Below, in pieces: positions 12,980 through 24,300 of a stretch of DNA of 64,000 nt. Location of the stretch: NCBI RefSeq assembly GCF_000004075.3, contig NC_026656.2, positions 21,586,607 to 21,650,606 on the forward strand, written 5' to 3'. Made by a program: the position numbers and the translations under genes. The stretch is from Cucumis sativus (lineage: Eukaryota; Streptophyta; Magnoliopsida; Cucurbitales; Cucurbitaceae). The notes under the pieces were generated by a model. The model made no database searches and was not told the origin of the DNA. It saw nothing but the letters and a program-made list of their open reading frames with translations. Each line of letters opens with the position of its first letter. The first letter of the stretch is position 1.

Positions 12980-14240
12980 TGAATTAAATATTTTAATTTC
13001 TTCCAATTGGGTGATGAAATATGTTGTTGGATATATTAAGTAAACATTGTATTTCACACATTAGTTTTGATCAATCCATATTATTTGCTTTTAAACCTTC
13101 ATTGATAGAACTAACCTAAATGATCGAACATCCATAGTTCATATTATGCGCTCATGCATTTGTTATTATTCGTGAACTTAATCTGAATCATTATTCATTT
13201 TATTCAAAGTATTGTTTTTTAGTACATTATCATCAACTCATATTTCGTTTCAATTCGTCTAAACTATCCATATTTTGGTTGAATACATCTTCTAAAGGCT
13301 CTTATAGGTATGATAAGAAGGTGTGAAGGTAACTTATATTAAGATATTCTGGTGTACCCTTGATTCCACTCTTTTCTAGCTTTTATCTTATCATTAAAAC
13401 AAAAGTTATATATTAACCATTATTGCTTCATCTAATGTTTCTTTTATTATATTATTTTAGTGTCAATCACACAACTCCTAACATTATTCCTCTTATTCCC
13501 AAAATAAATAATTAAATTATAGCATATATGTGTTCTGCTTCAACAATGTCTGTATATATATATAACCCAAATAGTTGAGTTATTAATACTTATAAAAATA
13601 GATGAGGCACAACAAAAGTCGATCTCTTTTACCATAACATCTCTATCACAGCACCTCATCATTCAAATCAGTATAAATTATATTAATTTTTGCATAATCT
13701 CCCATTTTGAGTATTCAAATTCAAACCTAAAGAGATCATTTCCAAAGGGAAAACTTTCTCTGTTTACCTCAAACGGCTCCATAATTTTCCTTTGTGAATA
13801 ATATAATTGCAAAAATGTGCAAATTATATATTTTAATTAACTTGTTCATTATTATATTTTTCTGTCGTTAGTTGTCTTTTTTATTACGATGAAGATGCTA
13901 GGGAAGTGTCCATCTAGAAAAGATGTTTTGGTGCAACTATTTATCTTTTGATCAGTCCAAACAGTGTGATGGAGCTTTTATCATTTCCATGATTCTAAAT
14001 ATATAGATTTGAAGTAAAATTTTACGCAAACATGAACAAACTAATTTAATAAGATTAATAAGTGTGAATGGGTAGAGGTTGGAATCCCTCAAATCACTCT
14101 CATGTTGAATAAAAAAAGTTTTAAAGTAAACCAAACAAAATAATTTAATAAGATTTTTGAAAGAGCATGTTGATGTATTCTGGACTGTATCTATCTTTAT
14201 AGGTGTGCATTTCACTCGAGAAAAATCGAGAGAATTTTGC
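12980..14240. other. convergent intergenic region between GLR copies 2 and 3
   Basis: About 1.26 kb of AT-rich DNA lies between the stop codons of two GLR genes on opposite strands. It must hold both 3' untranslated regions. I see no coding frame or repeat with clear ends. Confidence 0.4.
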
Positions 14241-17200
14241 TCAATCTTGGTGACAGGGACAGCTACCACGTTTTCGACGATTTATAGCTTCGTTATCTGT
14301 AGCCATGAACCTGGAAAACAAGTGGGTCCACGTTTGCCAGATGGAAGGACGTTTAGCACTCCAAGACTGCGGCAATTCTTTCAATACAAAGTAGACAACG
14401 TAACAGAACACCAAAAGTATGGAAACACCGTCGGTTATGGCAAAAAGTACCCATAAACTGTCGATAGTCAGGCGGGAGGAAGACAATTCAGCAGCTTCTG
14501 AACTCGAACATTCTTTCACCTTCTTGAACCATGCGTTTTCAATCTCTCGTATTCTATCACCCTCTGTTACCTTCAAAATCGCTCTCGAAACGTCAGGTAC
14601 TAACGGCGAGCCTACCGGAAAACCCTGTCCAGAAAAACACCATATAAGAAATGGTGTTACAAATATAAACTTTATTTTGACTAGCTACTAACTATTTTGG
14701 CCTAATCCAAACAAACCTCCCAATCCAGTTTTTCCAAATTTAGTGAGCTTTTTTTTTGCAAGTTTTGGTAGATAATTAACTCAGATTCTTTCTGAATATA
14801 ATTAAAAAAAATGTCTTCAGACACGAATGACTAAGTAACTTACAAAACCAAATCCATCGGCTTTGTAAGTGGGTTCGGTGGTGGTATATTGGGAGCAATA
14901 TTTGGCAAGAAACAACTTAATATAAGGGTTTTCATCCACAGCAGCAGAAATTCCGCCATTGGTGCTTCCTTTGAGAAAAAGTTCATGCATTTGTTCTAGA
15001 GATTGATAAGTTTTGAGTTGAGAATCATGGAACTTCAACGACTTGAGAATCTCGTACACGAAAGAACCTCCTTGATACCCAACGTTCTCCCCATTTTTAA
15101 GAAGCTGATTGATATCAGTTACAGTTGGTTTAAGCTCTTGGACCGTCAAAAGTGAAGCCAAACTTGCGGTGTAACTTTGTGTAATGATAAGAACCACGAA
15201 TAGCCATATTATTACCACAAATTTGGTCAAGTGGTTGTATGTAGGCTCTCCTGAAATATTATAAGATTATCCAAAATGATAGGTTACAATATATTTAGTT
15301 ATATTAATACTATATAAAATCAACAATAAAAAATAAACCGTACAGATTTATGTGGTTCACACAGTGTGTACAGATTTAGAAAAAAAATATCAGAATGTGG
15401 GCATTCTTGTAAATGATATAAACATAATAACAAATTCAAGATATTTCAATAAATTATACTTGATTTTAGTTAGAGATGAGTTACGTACGGTGGGCGAAAA
15501 CCATGGTGGAAAAAGAGTACCAAAGACTATTACAAATCTGATTAACAACACTTCCGTTGAATTCCTCATTGACTCGATGTTCGAGTGCCCAAACAATACC
15601 TGCCATCAACAAAAAGGAGTTGCCTATAACGACCCATAACTTCCAAGAAAGAGGCTTTAGGAAAGCCCACACACTAGTGTTCTTGCTGCTATTCATCGGC
15701 ACCACCATGGCTACGCCAGATTCTGTGAATGGCAATGTATAGTCTATGTACTCAGACCTATTGGCTCGGATCGTTATGTCACCCACCACAACGTCAAACT
15801 TCTATTTCATCAAAACCATAATAATTTAAATATATTTTTGTTTCATAGGTAAATATAGTAAAATAAATAAAAATATTTACAATATAACAAAATTTCATAA
15901 TTTATGTGATAGTGATAAACACGAGTAAATCTACTCTTATAAATAGACTATGAAATTTTGTAATATTTATAAATATTTTTAGCAATTTTTAGCAATTTTG
16001 TCATTTGAAATAGTTTTGTGATTTTTTTTTGTAAATTTTTTCAAAGGTATTTTCTAGTTTTTGTTTTCAAAATTGGAACACATGAATTCTTAACCAAATT
16101 TAACGGAATCATAATTTTTTTATAAATTATTATTATTATAATATGAAGTGAAATGTATATAGGGAAAAAAAAAAGAAAAAGAAGTTTGATACTAACCCCA
16201 AGGTAGAGCTGATGAGTTAATTCGTTGTAACTACCACCGGGATGTGCATTAGATTTGTCGTTAGGAATGAATTCATAAGCAACAGCATAAGGCAAAGCTT
16301 CAATCACAGCCTTAAACACATCTATACAATAACCACTCACTTCCGTGGTATTTGTTTTTGGATCACGAACCACATTCACAAACTCTAAAAATCCATCCTT
16401 CACTGGAACCCCAACTCTTAACTTCTTCTCACCCGTTGGAATCTCCCACCCTTTTGGCGCCTCGTCGGTATCTCCCGGCCATATGATCTGTCTCAACTCC
16501 TTTTTTCTCCCTGAGTGTCGTAGACTTGTTGTCAGCCCAATTTTCGGCGTCCAAAACCCCACGCTCCTTCTTTCGTTACCGACCACGTTCACTATCTCGA
16601 AAACGAACGATTGTAATTGGCCATTGACGAGACTGAACTCACCAGCTAACCCCCTAAACCTAACATTTGACAATGCGTCTCGCAACTTGGGACCGTTTTC
16701 ATTGATGCCGAGGTTGTAGAGATAGTTTGATGAATGATTTGTTTTCATGGTGGTGCTAGTAACATTATTGGGCTTGCTATATCGAAGATTGTCGGTTCCT
16801 GCCTTCTCGACTGCGATGGCTAGCGCCCAAGCAGCATCATAAGCCCATAAACCAAACACGTTGAGCTCAGGAATTTCTTCTATGGTTGGATAGTACCTTA
16901 GAAATCTCTTTTGCCAACCACGTTTGAAGGATTCAAGGCGTTTGATTCCTGGGACATAAGTTCTTATTCCCAAAACTCCTTGCATTGATTGATAAAAAAT
17001 TGAGGGTTCCATCGAATTAAACTCGTTTGTGATAGCATCTGTTACTATCCAAACGTAGCCACGACCCATCATTCCCTTCTTTTTTGCCACAGTGAAGAGT
17101 CTTGAAGCAAGGGGAGGTAACATGTGCACCACAAACACTCGAGTTTGCATATTCATTAAATTTGAAAGTTTGAGTTCAATCTCGTCGTCGGTGGCCGTAA

Positions 17201-18317
17201 GAGAGATGACGCTTTGGTATGGCACATTCGCATCTACCTCTTGTAAAGCGTCGACAAGGAAAGGTATGATACCGTCGCCGAACTCGTTGTCAACGTAGAT
17301 TGGGACAACTTTTCTCCATTTGAAGGCCTTGACAATGGCTGCAATGGCTTTCACTTGAAAGGAATCAGCTTGGGTGATTCGGAAGAAGTAAGAGCTGCGA
17401 TGGGATGTGAGGGAAGGCCGTGTGGCGGAAAATGAGATTATGGGAACTTGTGCTTTGTCTCCAACATCGATCATGAAACTCGCTTGCATCGAACTTGTTG
17501 GACCTATAATGCTTTGTACTTCCTCTTTCTTTATCAAATCCAACGCTGTTGTTCAATACAAATGGTATAAATTGTTAATATATGTTTCCTCACAAATTAC
17601 AATCTTAGTCGTTCTTTAAGTTTTGCACAATAGATCATTTCAAAATCGTACATTTTAAGTTTAGAAAAGAGTTCATTTTAGTCCCTAACTCCGATCCATG
17701 GATTACATCGTCGTAACATATTTAAAAGTAAAATTTAATAGAGGAGTGACAAAAAAAATTATACAATTGGTTGCTTTGTCATTACTGCCAACATTTTCAT
17801 TTTAGTAGACTTTTATTAGTGATAATTATTACATAACTATCCCTTTATACAACTTTGTCACTAATCAGTCATATAACTAATATGGTTGCCCAATGCATGT
17901 TGTAAGGTGGACAATTTTATTTGCAAGTTTATTTGAAACACAGGTATTGATCAAGAAAAAGCATTGGACGTATATTATAGAAAGATATATATATATATAT
18001 AAAGAGACAAACAAACCTGCTGCAGCTGCACCAACTACTGTGTTATTGGAATCAATTGTGTTGAGAATCACTCTTGTTTTGTAACGACTCCGAGAAGAAT
18101 AGAAATCAGCAAGAGCCATTGAAATACAACTCAAACCCATCTTCCCAAAAGAAAAATTCAAATCCAAAACCGCACCCACCTTCACTTTCACTACCGCGGC
18201 AGTGGCCACCTCCTCCTCCTCCTGGGCCGCCACGGACATTATTACTATGTTCAGGAGGATAACGATCACGGCCAACACCCTAAAACCACCTCTCATGTAA
18301 CCTTTGTGTTTCTCCAT
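14241..18317 (-). CDS. GLR2: glutamate receptor-like channel, clade II (GLR copy 3)
   Basis: GLR channel gene on the minus strand. Inferred exons, 5' to 3': 18317-18017, 17545-16197, 15801-15489, 15250-14844, 14624-14241, giving 917 aa. The large exon 2 is uninterrupted at the site where copies 2 and 4 carry an intron. The N-terminus is a signal segment (VLAVIVILLNIVIM) followed by an acidic QEEEE run. Landmarks: IIGPTSSMQASF, ISFSATRPSLTS, KKLRVGVPVKDGFLEF (S1), FDVVVGDITIRANRS, M1 around LWVVIGNSFLLMAGIVW, pore SLWYSFSTMVFAH, SYTASLASLLTVQ in M3, and M4 at SLWVLFAITDGVSILLVF. The C-terminal tail is about 15 residues shorter than in copies 1 and 2 and ends SCPCHQD, losing the HPLRRR motif. 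A TATA box lies about 62 bp before the ATG. The pseudogene at 31.4-34.3 kb is a partial duplicate of this gene. Confidence 0.93.
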
Positions 18318-18378
18318 TATATCGTGGTTTTAGTTTTAATCATTTCACAGCATGATCAATACACATAGATGGACAATG

Positions 18379-18413
18379 TATTTATACAACTTAATTTCAA
18401 GAACGTGGGAGTA
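18379..18413 (-). promoter_or_regulatory. core promoter of GLR copy 3: ACGT element plus TATA box
   Basis: Read on the minus strand, CTCCCACGTT is followed by TTGAAATT and then TATAAATA (plus positions 18379-18386), about 62 bp upstream of the ATG at 18317. The same arrangement, nearly base for base, precedes GLR copy 4. The CCACGT core is the type bound by plant bZIP or bHLH factors; that binding is inference. Confidence 0.6.
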
Positions 18414-19953
18414 AGAAACTAGTTGAAATATTCCAACCTTACTATTTTCATTAGTATGATCAATAATAGAAAAAGTAGTCCTGCTAATATATGTTTCTTT
18501 CAAATACTGACTTGTATACACACAGTTGTCAATTTGCTCCACAAAACTAAATGCTTTGGATTTTGTATATTTTAACTTAAATTAATACTCTCTCTAATTC
18601 CTTTGAATACATATATATAATTGAAAGGAACAAATACTTTATTCAATTAAATCCTAACTGCCCAAGTTGCCTGTAATATAATCCAACTCTCCAATCAAGA
18701 ATATCTCTATAAGAATGACCAAAGATAGACTTTATTAATTTAGTCTAAAGGGGAGATCAACACTAATGTTTTAAACTCTGAAATTCAATATCTCTTTGTC
18801 TGTATACTTTAAAAATAAACAGGGTACAGGCAGTACTGCAACAAATTTAACCTGATGTATCAATAAATCTTTATGGTTGATCATTATGAAACAACATATA
18901 CCAAACTTTGTTCATGAGTCATCTATACACACTTACCTTGATGATTGAATTATACGATTAAAAAAGAGTACGAAAAATAATAATGATATATTTAATCATA
19001 GCAACGACTGAAATGCAATTTTTCTTTTTTCCTTTTCTTTTGCAAAAAATAAATTAGAGATTTTCTCGACCTATATTATAATGGTCACTAATCGAAAAAA
19101 AATTTAACTTGCAAAATACTTATAAAATATATCAAAATTCTAAATCTAAATATGAAACTTTACAAAATAGTTTTGTTATTTATGATAACTTTAAGGTTGG
19201 ATTGACTAGAGATGTATAAAAGTATTTTTAACGAATGTCAATTTTATTTATAATCTTTAGATATATATAAAAATTGGGCCAACGTGAATTTACCTACATT
19301 ATATACATTTAGATTATTACAATACCTTTACAACATCTCAAAATAGGTTTTAAAATATATTTTAAATAAATAACCGTATCAACCCTAGTTAAGATAATCT
19401 GATACACCTCTTGATTCCACTCGATCTTATTATACACCTTTTTTTTTTTAAATATACTTTGAAAATGTTTTAAAAGCTATTTTAATTTGAGTAGTAGTTG
19501 TTAAACCTACTTTAATTTATTTTCAAACGACTTATTGCAAAATTAAATATTTGAATAACTCAGTCGCATATATTGCTATACATTGACATTTAAAGATATA
19601 TAACATAAAATAAGATAATAAGGCCTAATTAATTTTTTTTTTGTTTCAAGTTGAATATAAAATATAACTAGTAAATGCATTTTAATTTGAGTTCTTCCAA
19701 TTTTAATACAACAAACTAAGGCCAACATTGAGAAAAGTCTAAAGCCATAGTATGCCTTTATCTTTCTTTTTGTAGAGAAATGATAGGTTATAGTCGTATA
19801 TGTCTCAAAAAAAAAAAAAAAAGGCACATGTATGTGTTACAATGAGAGGGAAAATATCTTTTTTTTAAAAGTGTACTTAATTTTGAGCTTAGATTATTAA
19901 TTAGCAAGTTGGTAAAATTGTCAAGAAGAAAGATCTAATTTGATTATGTCTTT

Positions 19954-20017
19954 GGTCTTTCTTTATACAAAAAGTCTATATAATGGGTCTTTCTTTATAC
20001 AAAAAGTCTATATAATG
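19954..20017. repeat. 32-bp direct tandem duplication
   Basis: Two exact copies of a 32-bp unit beginning GGTCTTTCTTTATACAAAAA lie side by side, immediately left of the solo LTR. The related block near 29.55 kb has one copy only, so the duplication arose in this copy. Confidence 0.85.
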
Positions 20018-20019
20018 GG

Positions 20020-20615
20020 TGTTGACACGAGATTGCAAAGAAATGTATTTTGTGGAATTGAATTTTGTATATTGATGAATATAGCGGATACAATCTCTAA
20101 CGTTTACTTCTTTGATGCTCTCTCGAATACAAGTTAAAACTTAGAACTTCTTGATCTTCGGTTTTTAGGATGTTGTTGTTGCAAGTATTCAATCTTTCAG
20201 AAGTTGTTGATCTCGAGGTTGATACGAACTTGCACGTCTTGAGAGCTTGTAGAAGTTTGAATCTTCAATTCTTCAGTACTTCAGAGTTTCAATTATTCTT
20301 TCAACCAAAGACCCACTTAAATGAGTGGCAAAAGTCTCTATTGATAGAGAAACTTTATGGGCTTTAGGTGGGTTTGGACCAATTTGCTTGTTGGATTTGG
20401 ACTTGGACTGATTTGCCTGTTGGGCTTAAGCTTAGGTTTTGACCCATTTCTTTGTGGACTCGGACCCCTTGTTTGACTCAATTTTTCATCAAGAGCTTGC
20501 ATTGAGTTGGATATGAGAAACTTGACTACTCAAAATCCAATCAAATTATAATCATCACACTTTTGCTGTGTGATGACGTGACATAACTTAATTGGTCGAA
20601 ATTTCTTGCTCAACA
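20020..20615. mobile_element. solo LTR of an LTR retrotransposon
   Basis: A 596-bp segment starts TGTTGA and ends TCAACA, a perfect 6-bp terminal inverted repeat with the TG...CA ends of an LTR. The paralogous block near 29.58 kb reads straight through as ATGGGTGACAAC, so it acts as the empty site. The flanking 5-mers ATGGG (left) and GTGCG (right) fit a target duplication with two later mismatches. There is no internal gag-pol, so this looks like a solo LTR left by recombination. Confidence 0.7.
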
Positions 20616-21363
20616 GTGCGTGACAACTATACATGTGTGTATTACATAAAACATATATAAATTCAACAACTACACTCTTATATTAAAACTCCATGGTTGG
20701 GTAGAAGGGAGCATCGTCCAATAAAATTGAATATGAGAAAGAGAGAGAGAGTTTGGAAATTTGAATGGGCACTATATTAAATTGTTACTTTTAGTTTAAA
20801 TAAGCTATCAATTATCAAATATGTTCTTTTCATACGAGAATTACAGTAGAGAAAGGAATATATATAAACATGATCACTGGTATATACTCAATGTACATCA
20901 ACAATATACTCAATCATGATCACTACTAAAATGCATGTCAATGAATGTTTTTGTACTAATGATATTCCAGAAAGCCGAAGTTTAAACATGTTATTGAACA
21001 AGAATTAAATTAATGGAAAGAAACTTATGAATTCCTAATTTGAATTAGAAAATGCTTTGACACCCATTGTAAATGCACATAATTTTTTTCTCATTTAAAG
21101 GGAGGGTGATCAGTTAACAAGGCTGTGGTGGTATCAATTCAAGAACAAGAACAAATGCAACTGGCCAAATTCATGAAATCAAAACGTAAATCATTTTCTT
21201 CTTGAAAAATAGTTAACATATTCAAAATGTGCCACACAAGAACGACGAAGAAACACATTCTAAATCTGCTGGAATGTGAGCAACTTGAGTCTAAAAACTA
21301 TGGTTTCTTCGAAGAACAGGATTGGCATATATGAATCTTCTCCTCCTCCGCAACGGGCGAGCT

Positions 21364-24300
21364 CTATCTCAATTCTCTCTCCATTATAAACATTCGAAAC
21401 AAGCTAGAGATGGTCTGATTTCCGTTTAACCACTCGTATCGTTGGTCGTACAGAAATTTGCCAATGTAAGAGGTGCAAGAAATAAATGAAACAACGCTGA
21501 TGATCATAAAAAGTCCCCAGAAGCTGATGGGGCTGAGTCGACTAGAAGAAAGCTCCGAAGCTTTCGATGCCGAACAGTCCTTCGTCTTCTGAAACCATGC
21601 GTTTTCGATCTCTCTCATTCTATCACTTTCTGTCACTTGCAAGACTGCTCTCGAGATATCAGGTACTAAGGGCGAACCTATTGGAAAACCCTGCAACAAA
21701 AATATATGAGTTTTAACACATCATTTCTTGCTCTCCTTGTCTACTCTAAAACATGTTAAAGAATTGATAGATAGAGGAACTTACAAAACCAAACCCATCG
21801 GCTTTATAAGTGGGTTCGGTGGTAGTATAGTGTGAGCAATACTTTGCGAGAAATAGGTTAATGTAAGGGATTTCATCTAAGGCAGCAGAAATTCCTCCAT
21901 TCATGCTTCCTTTTGTGAAAAGTTCGTGCATTTCTTCTACACTTTCGTAAGGTTTGAGCTGGAAATCATTAAACTTCAAGGACTTAAGAATCTCATAAAC
22001 GAAAGAACCCCCTTGAAAACCGATGTTCTCTCCATTTTTAAGAAGCTGATTGATATCAGTTACGGCTGGTTTGAGTTCTTGAACCGTCAAAAGTGAAGCT
22101 AAACTTGCGGTGTAACTTTGTGTAATAACTAGAACTACAAACAGCCATATTATCACCACAACTCTTGTCCAGTTGTTAAATGTAACATCTCCTGAAGATG
22201 AAAAATGAAGCTTTTTGTAATAGTGGAATATGTTTAAGAAATCGAGAAGCAAACATAAATCGTCTTAAATCACCAAATTGATCCGAAAACTTAAAACTAG
22301 TAGATGATTGATAAATTTAATTATATATCATTTAACACTTCTCACTTGTAATCTTGAAACATGAAGAAGATAGAACAAATGAAAATCAAATTAAACGAAA
22401 AGAGGATATATATAAGGTTTTGTAGGTGCTTCACACAAAGATGTGTTTAGGACCGCATTCCTTCCATACCATCTTACATATATACAATCACCAAATCAAC
22501 CTACAAATTTATTATTACTAGTTCTAATTAGTTTAAAATGTGCCTCTAGTTGTTTGGAACACGAAATAATGAAAAATTCAACCTATTTCAATCAGATATA
22601 TATTTTGTTGGCTAAATTATAAAAAGTTTCACCCAATTTTATTATGTAGTTTTGTGTAAAAAGTACATCTTTAGCCAACAAACTAAATACATTTTTTTTA
22701 TTTGACGGGTTATTGGTTTGATATGTTTTAAGGAGGTATTTTATTTTAGAATTTGGTGAGATTTTATGTAAATTTATGTTTTAACCTAAAATTTTAGTTG
22801 GTGTAAAATTGCAATCTACAATAGTATTATTAATTTTTGTTAAGTTCAAAGGTATTAACAAAACTTCTCTCCAAAACTCAAGGAAATTTACTTTTGAAAA
22901 TTTGGAGTTATTTTTTATATAGATTATAAAATTTTGGAGATATATATATATGTTTTTTTATAATTCCAACCTATTTTGTTTGTTGGTTAAAGGATGGTTG
23001 ATTATTGAGTTAAGAGTGTTGAAAGGAATATACTTACTATGGGCAAAAACCATGGTGGAGAAAGAGTACCAAAGACTAGTACAGATCTGATCCAAAGCAC
23101 TTCCTTCATAAAACTCTTCATTGATTCGATGTTCAAGAATCCAAACAACAAGTGCGATGACAAGGAAGAACCCACCAGTTAGAGCCCACATTTGACCTGT
23201 TAGAGGTCTTATGAACTCCCATGCATTTTTATTCTTCGTGCTCTTCATTGGCACAACCATTGACACACCAGATTCTGTAAATGGTAATGTGTAGTCTATG
23301 TATAACGACCTATTTGCACGGATCGTTAAGTCCGCTACCACAGCATCAAACTCCTGCACACATGCAAATGTTCCATTTTCATATATATGTAAACAAATAG
23401 AGAATCAACGTAGAGATTATTTAGCTAAATTTAGTATAGCATACTCTTCTCTCTTAATACTCCTATTTAATTTCATTCACTATTAAATGTTATCAAATTT
23501 ATTTATGACTTAATTTGGCTAAATCAAATATTTTGTTACACTCAAATCCAAATCAGGCAAGTATGGTTTTGAACAATTAGCTAAAAATTCAAATTTTAAG
23601 TGTTTTTACAGTAATGCGAAAATTTCTAATATATGAAACTTTAGAGAAAGCAAACATATGCCTTAATACAATTTTCAAAATAGAATCCCGTCCAACTAAT
23701 TATCAACATTTACAATTTTCTATTCCGTGTTTTTAAAAAAAATCTTGAACGTTTTTCCTTCAAATCACCAATTACTCGACGTTTTAAAGTATTTAAAATT
23801 GCAAACATAAAGAAAATTAAACTTTAAATAGTACTTACCCCAAGGAAGAGTCGATAAGCCAAGTCATTATAGCTGGCTCCTATATCTGAATTTTCAATGC
23901 TAATTGGAATAAATTCGTAAGCAACATCATAATGCAAAGCTTCAACCACAGCCTTAAACACATCTACACAATAACCACTCACTTTCGTTTCATTTGTTTT
24001 AGGATCAAACCCCACTTTCACGAACTCAAGAAATCCACTCTTTATTGGAACTCCAACTCTCAATTTTTTTCTATTCGTTGGAACTTCCCATCCTTTTGGA
24101 GTAAAATCTGCTTCTCCTGGCCAAATTATGGTCCTTAATCCACTTGTTGATGATCTTGATCTTGAACCCTGTTGATGATCTTTTAATTTCCTTCTTAACC
24201 CACTTTCTGCTGACCAAAACCCAACATTTCTTCTTCCATTATCCACCAAATTCACTATCTCAAAAACAGATGATTCCAATTCCCCATCTATCAAATTGAA

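Larger units (their letters stand above)
18414..21363. other. intergenic between GLR copies 3 and 4
   Basis: About 3 kb of AT-rich DNA between the promoter of copy 3 and the 3' end of copy 4. It contains a 32-bp tandem duplication (19954-20017) and a solo LTR (20020-20615). The flanks of the LTR (about 19860-20019 and 20616-20770) are repeated near 29.46-30.0 kb. Short frames at 19940-20367 lie in the repeat and LTR and are not genes. Confidence 0.5.
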
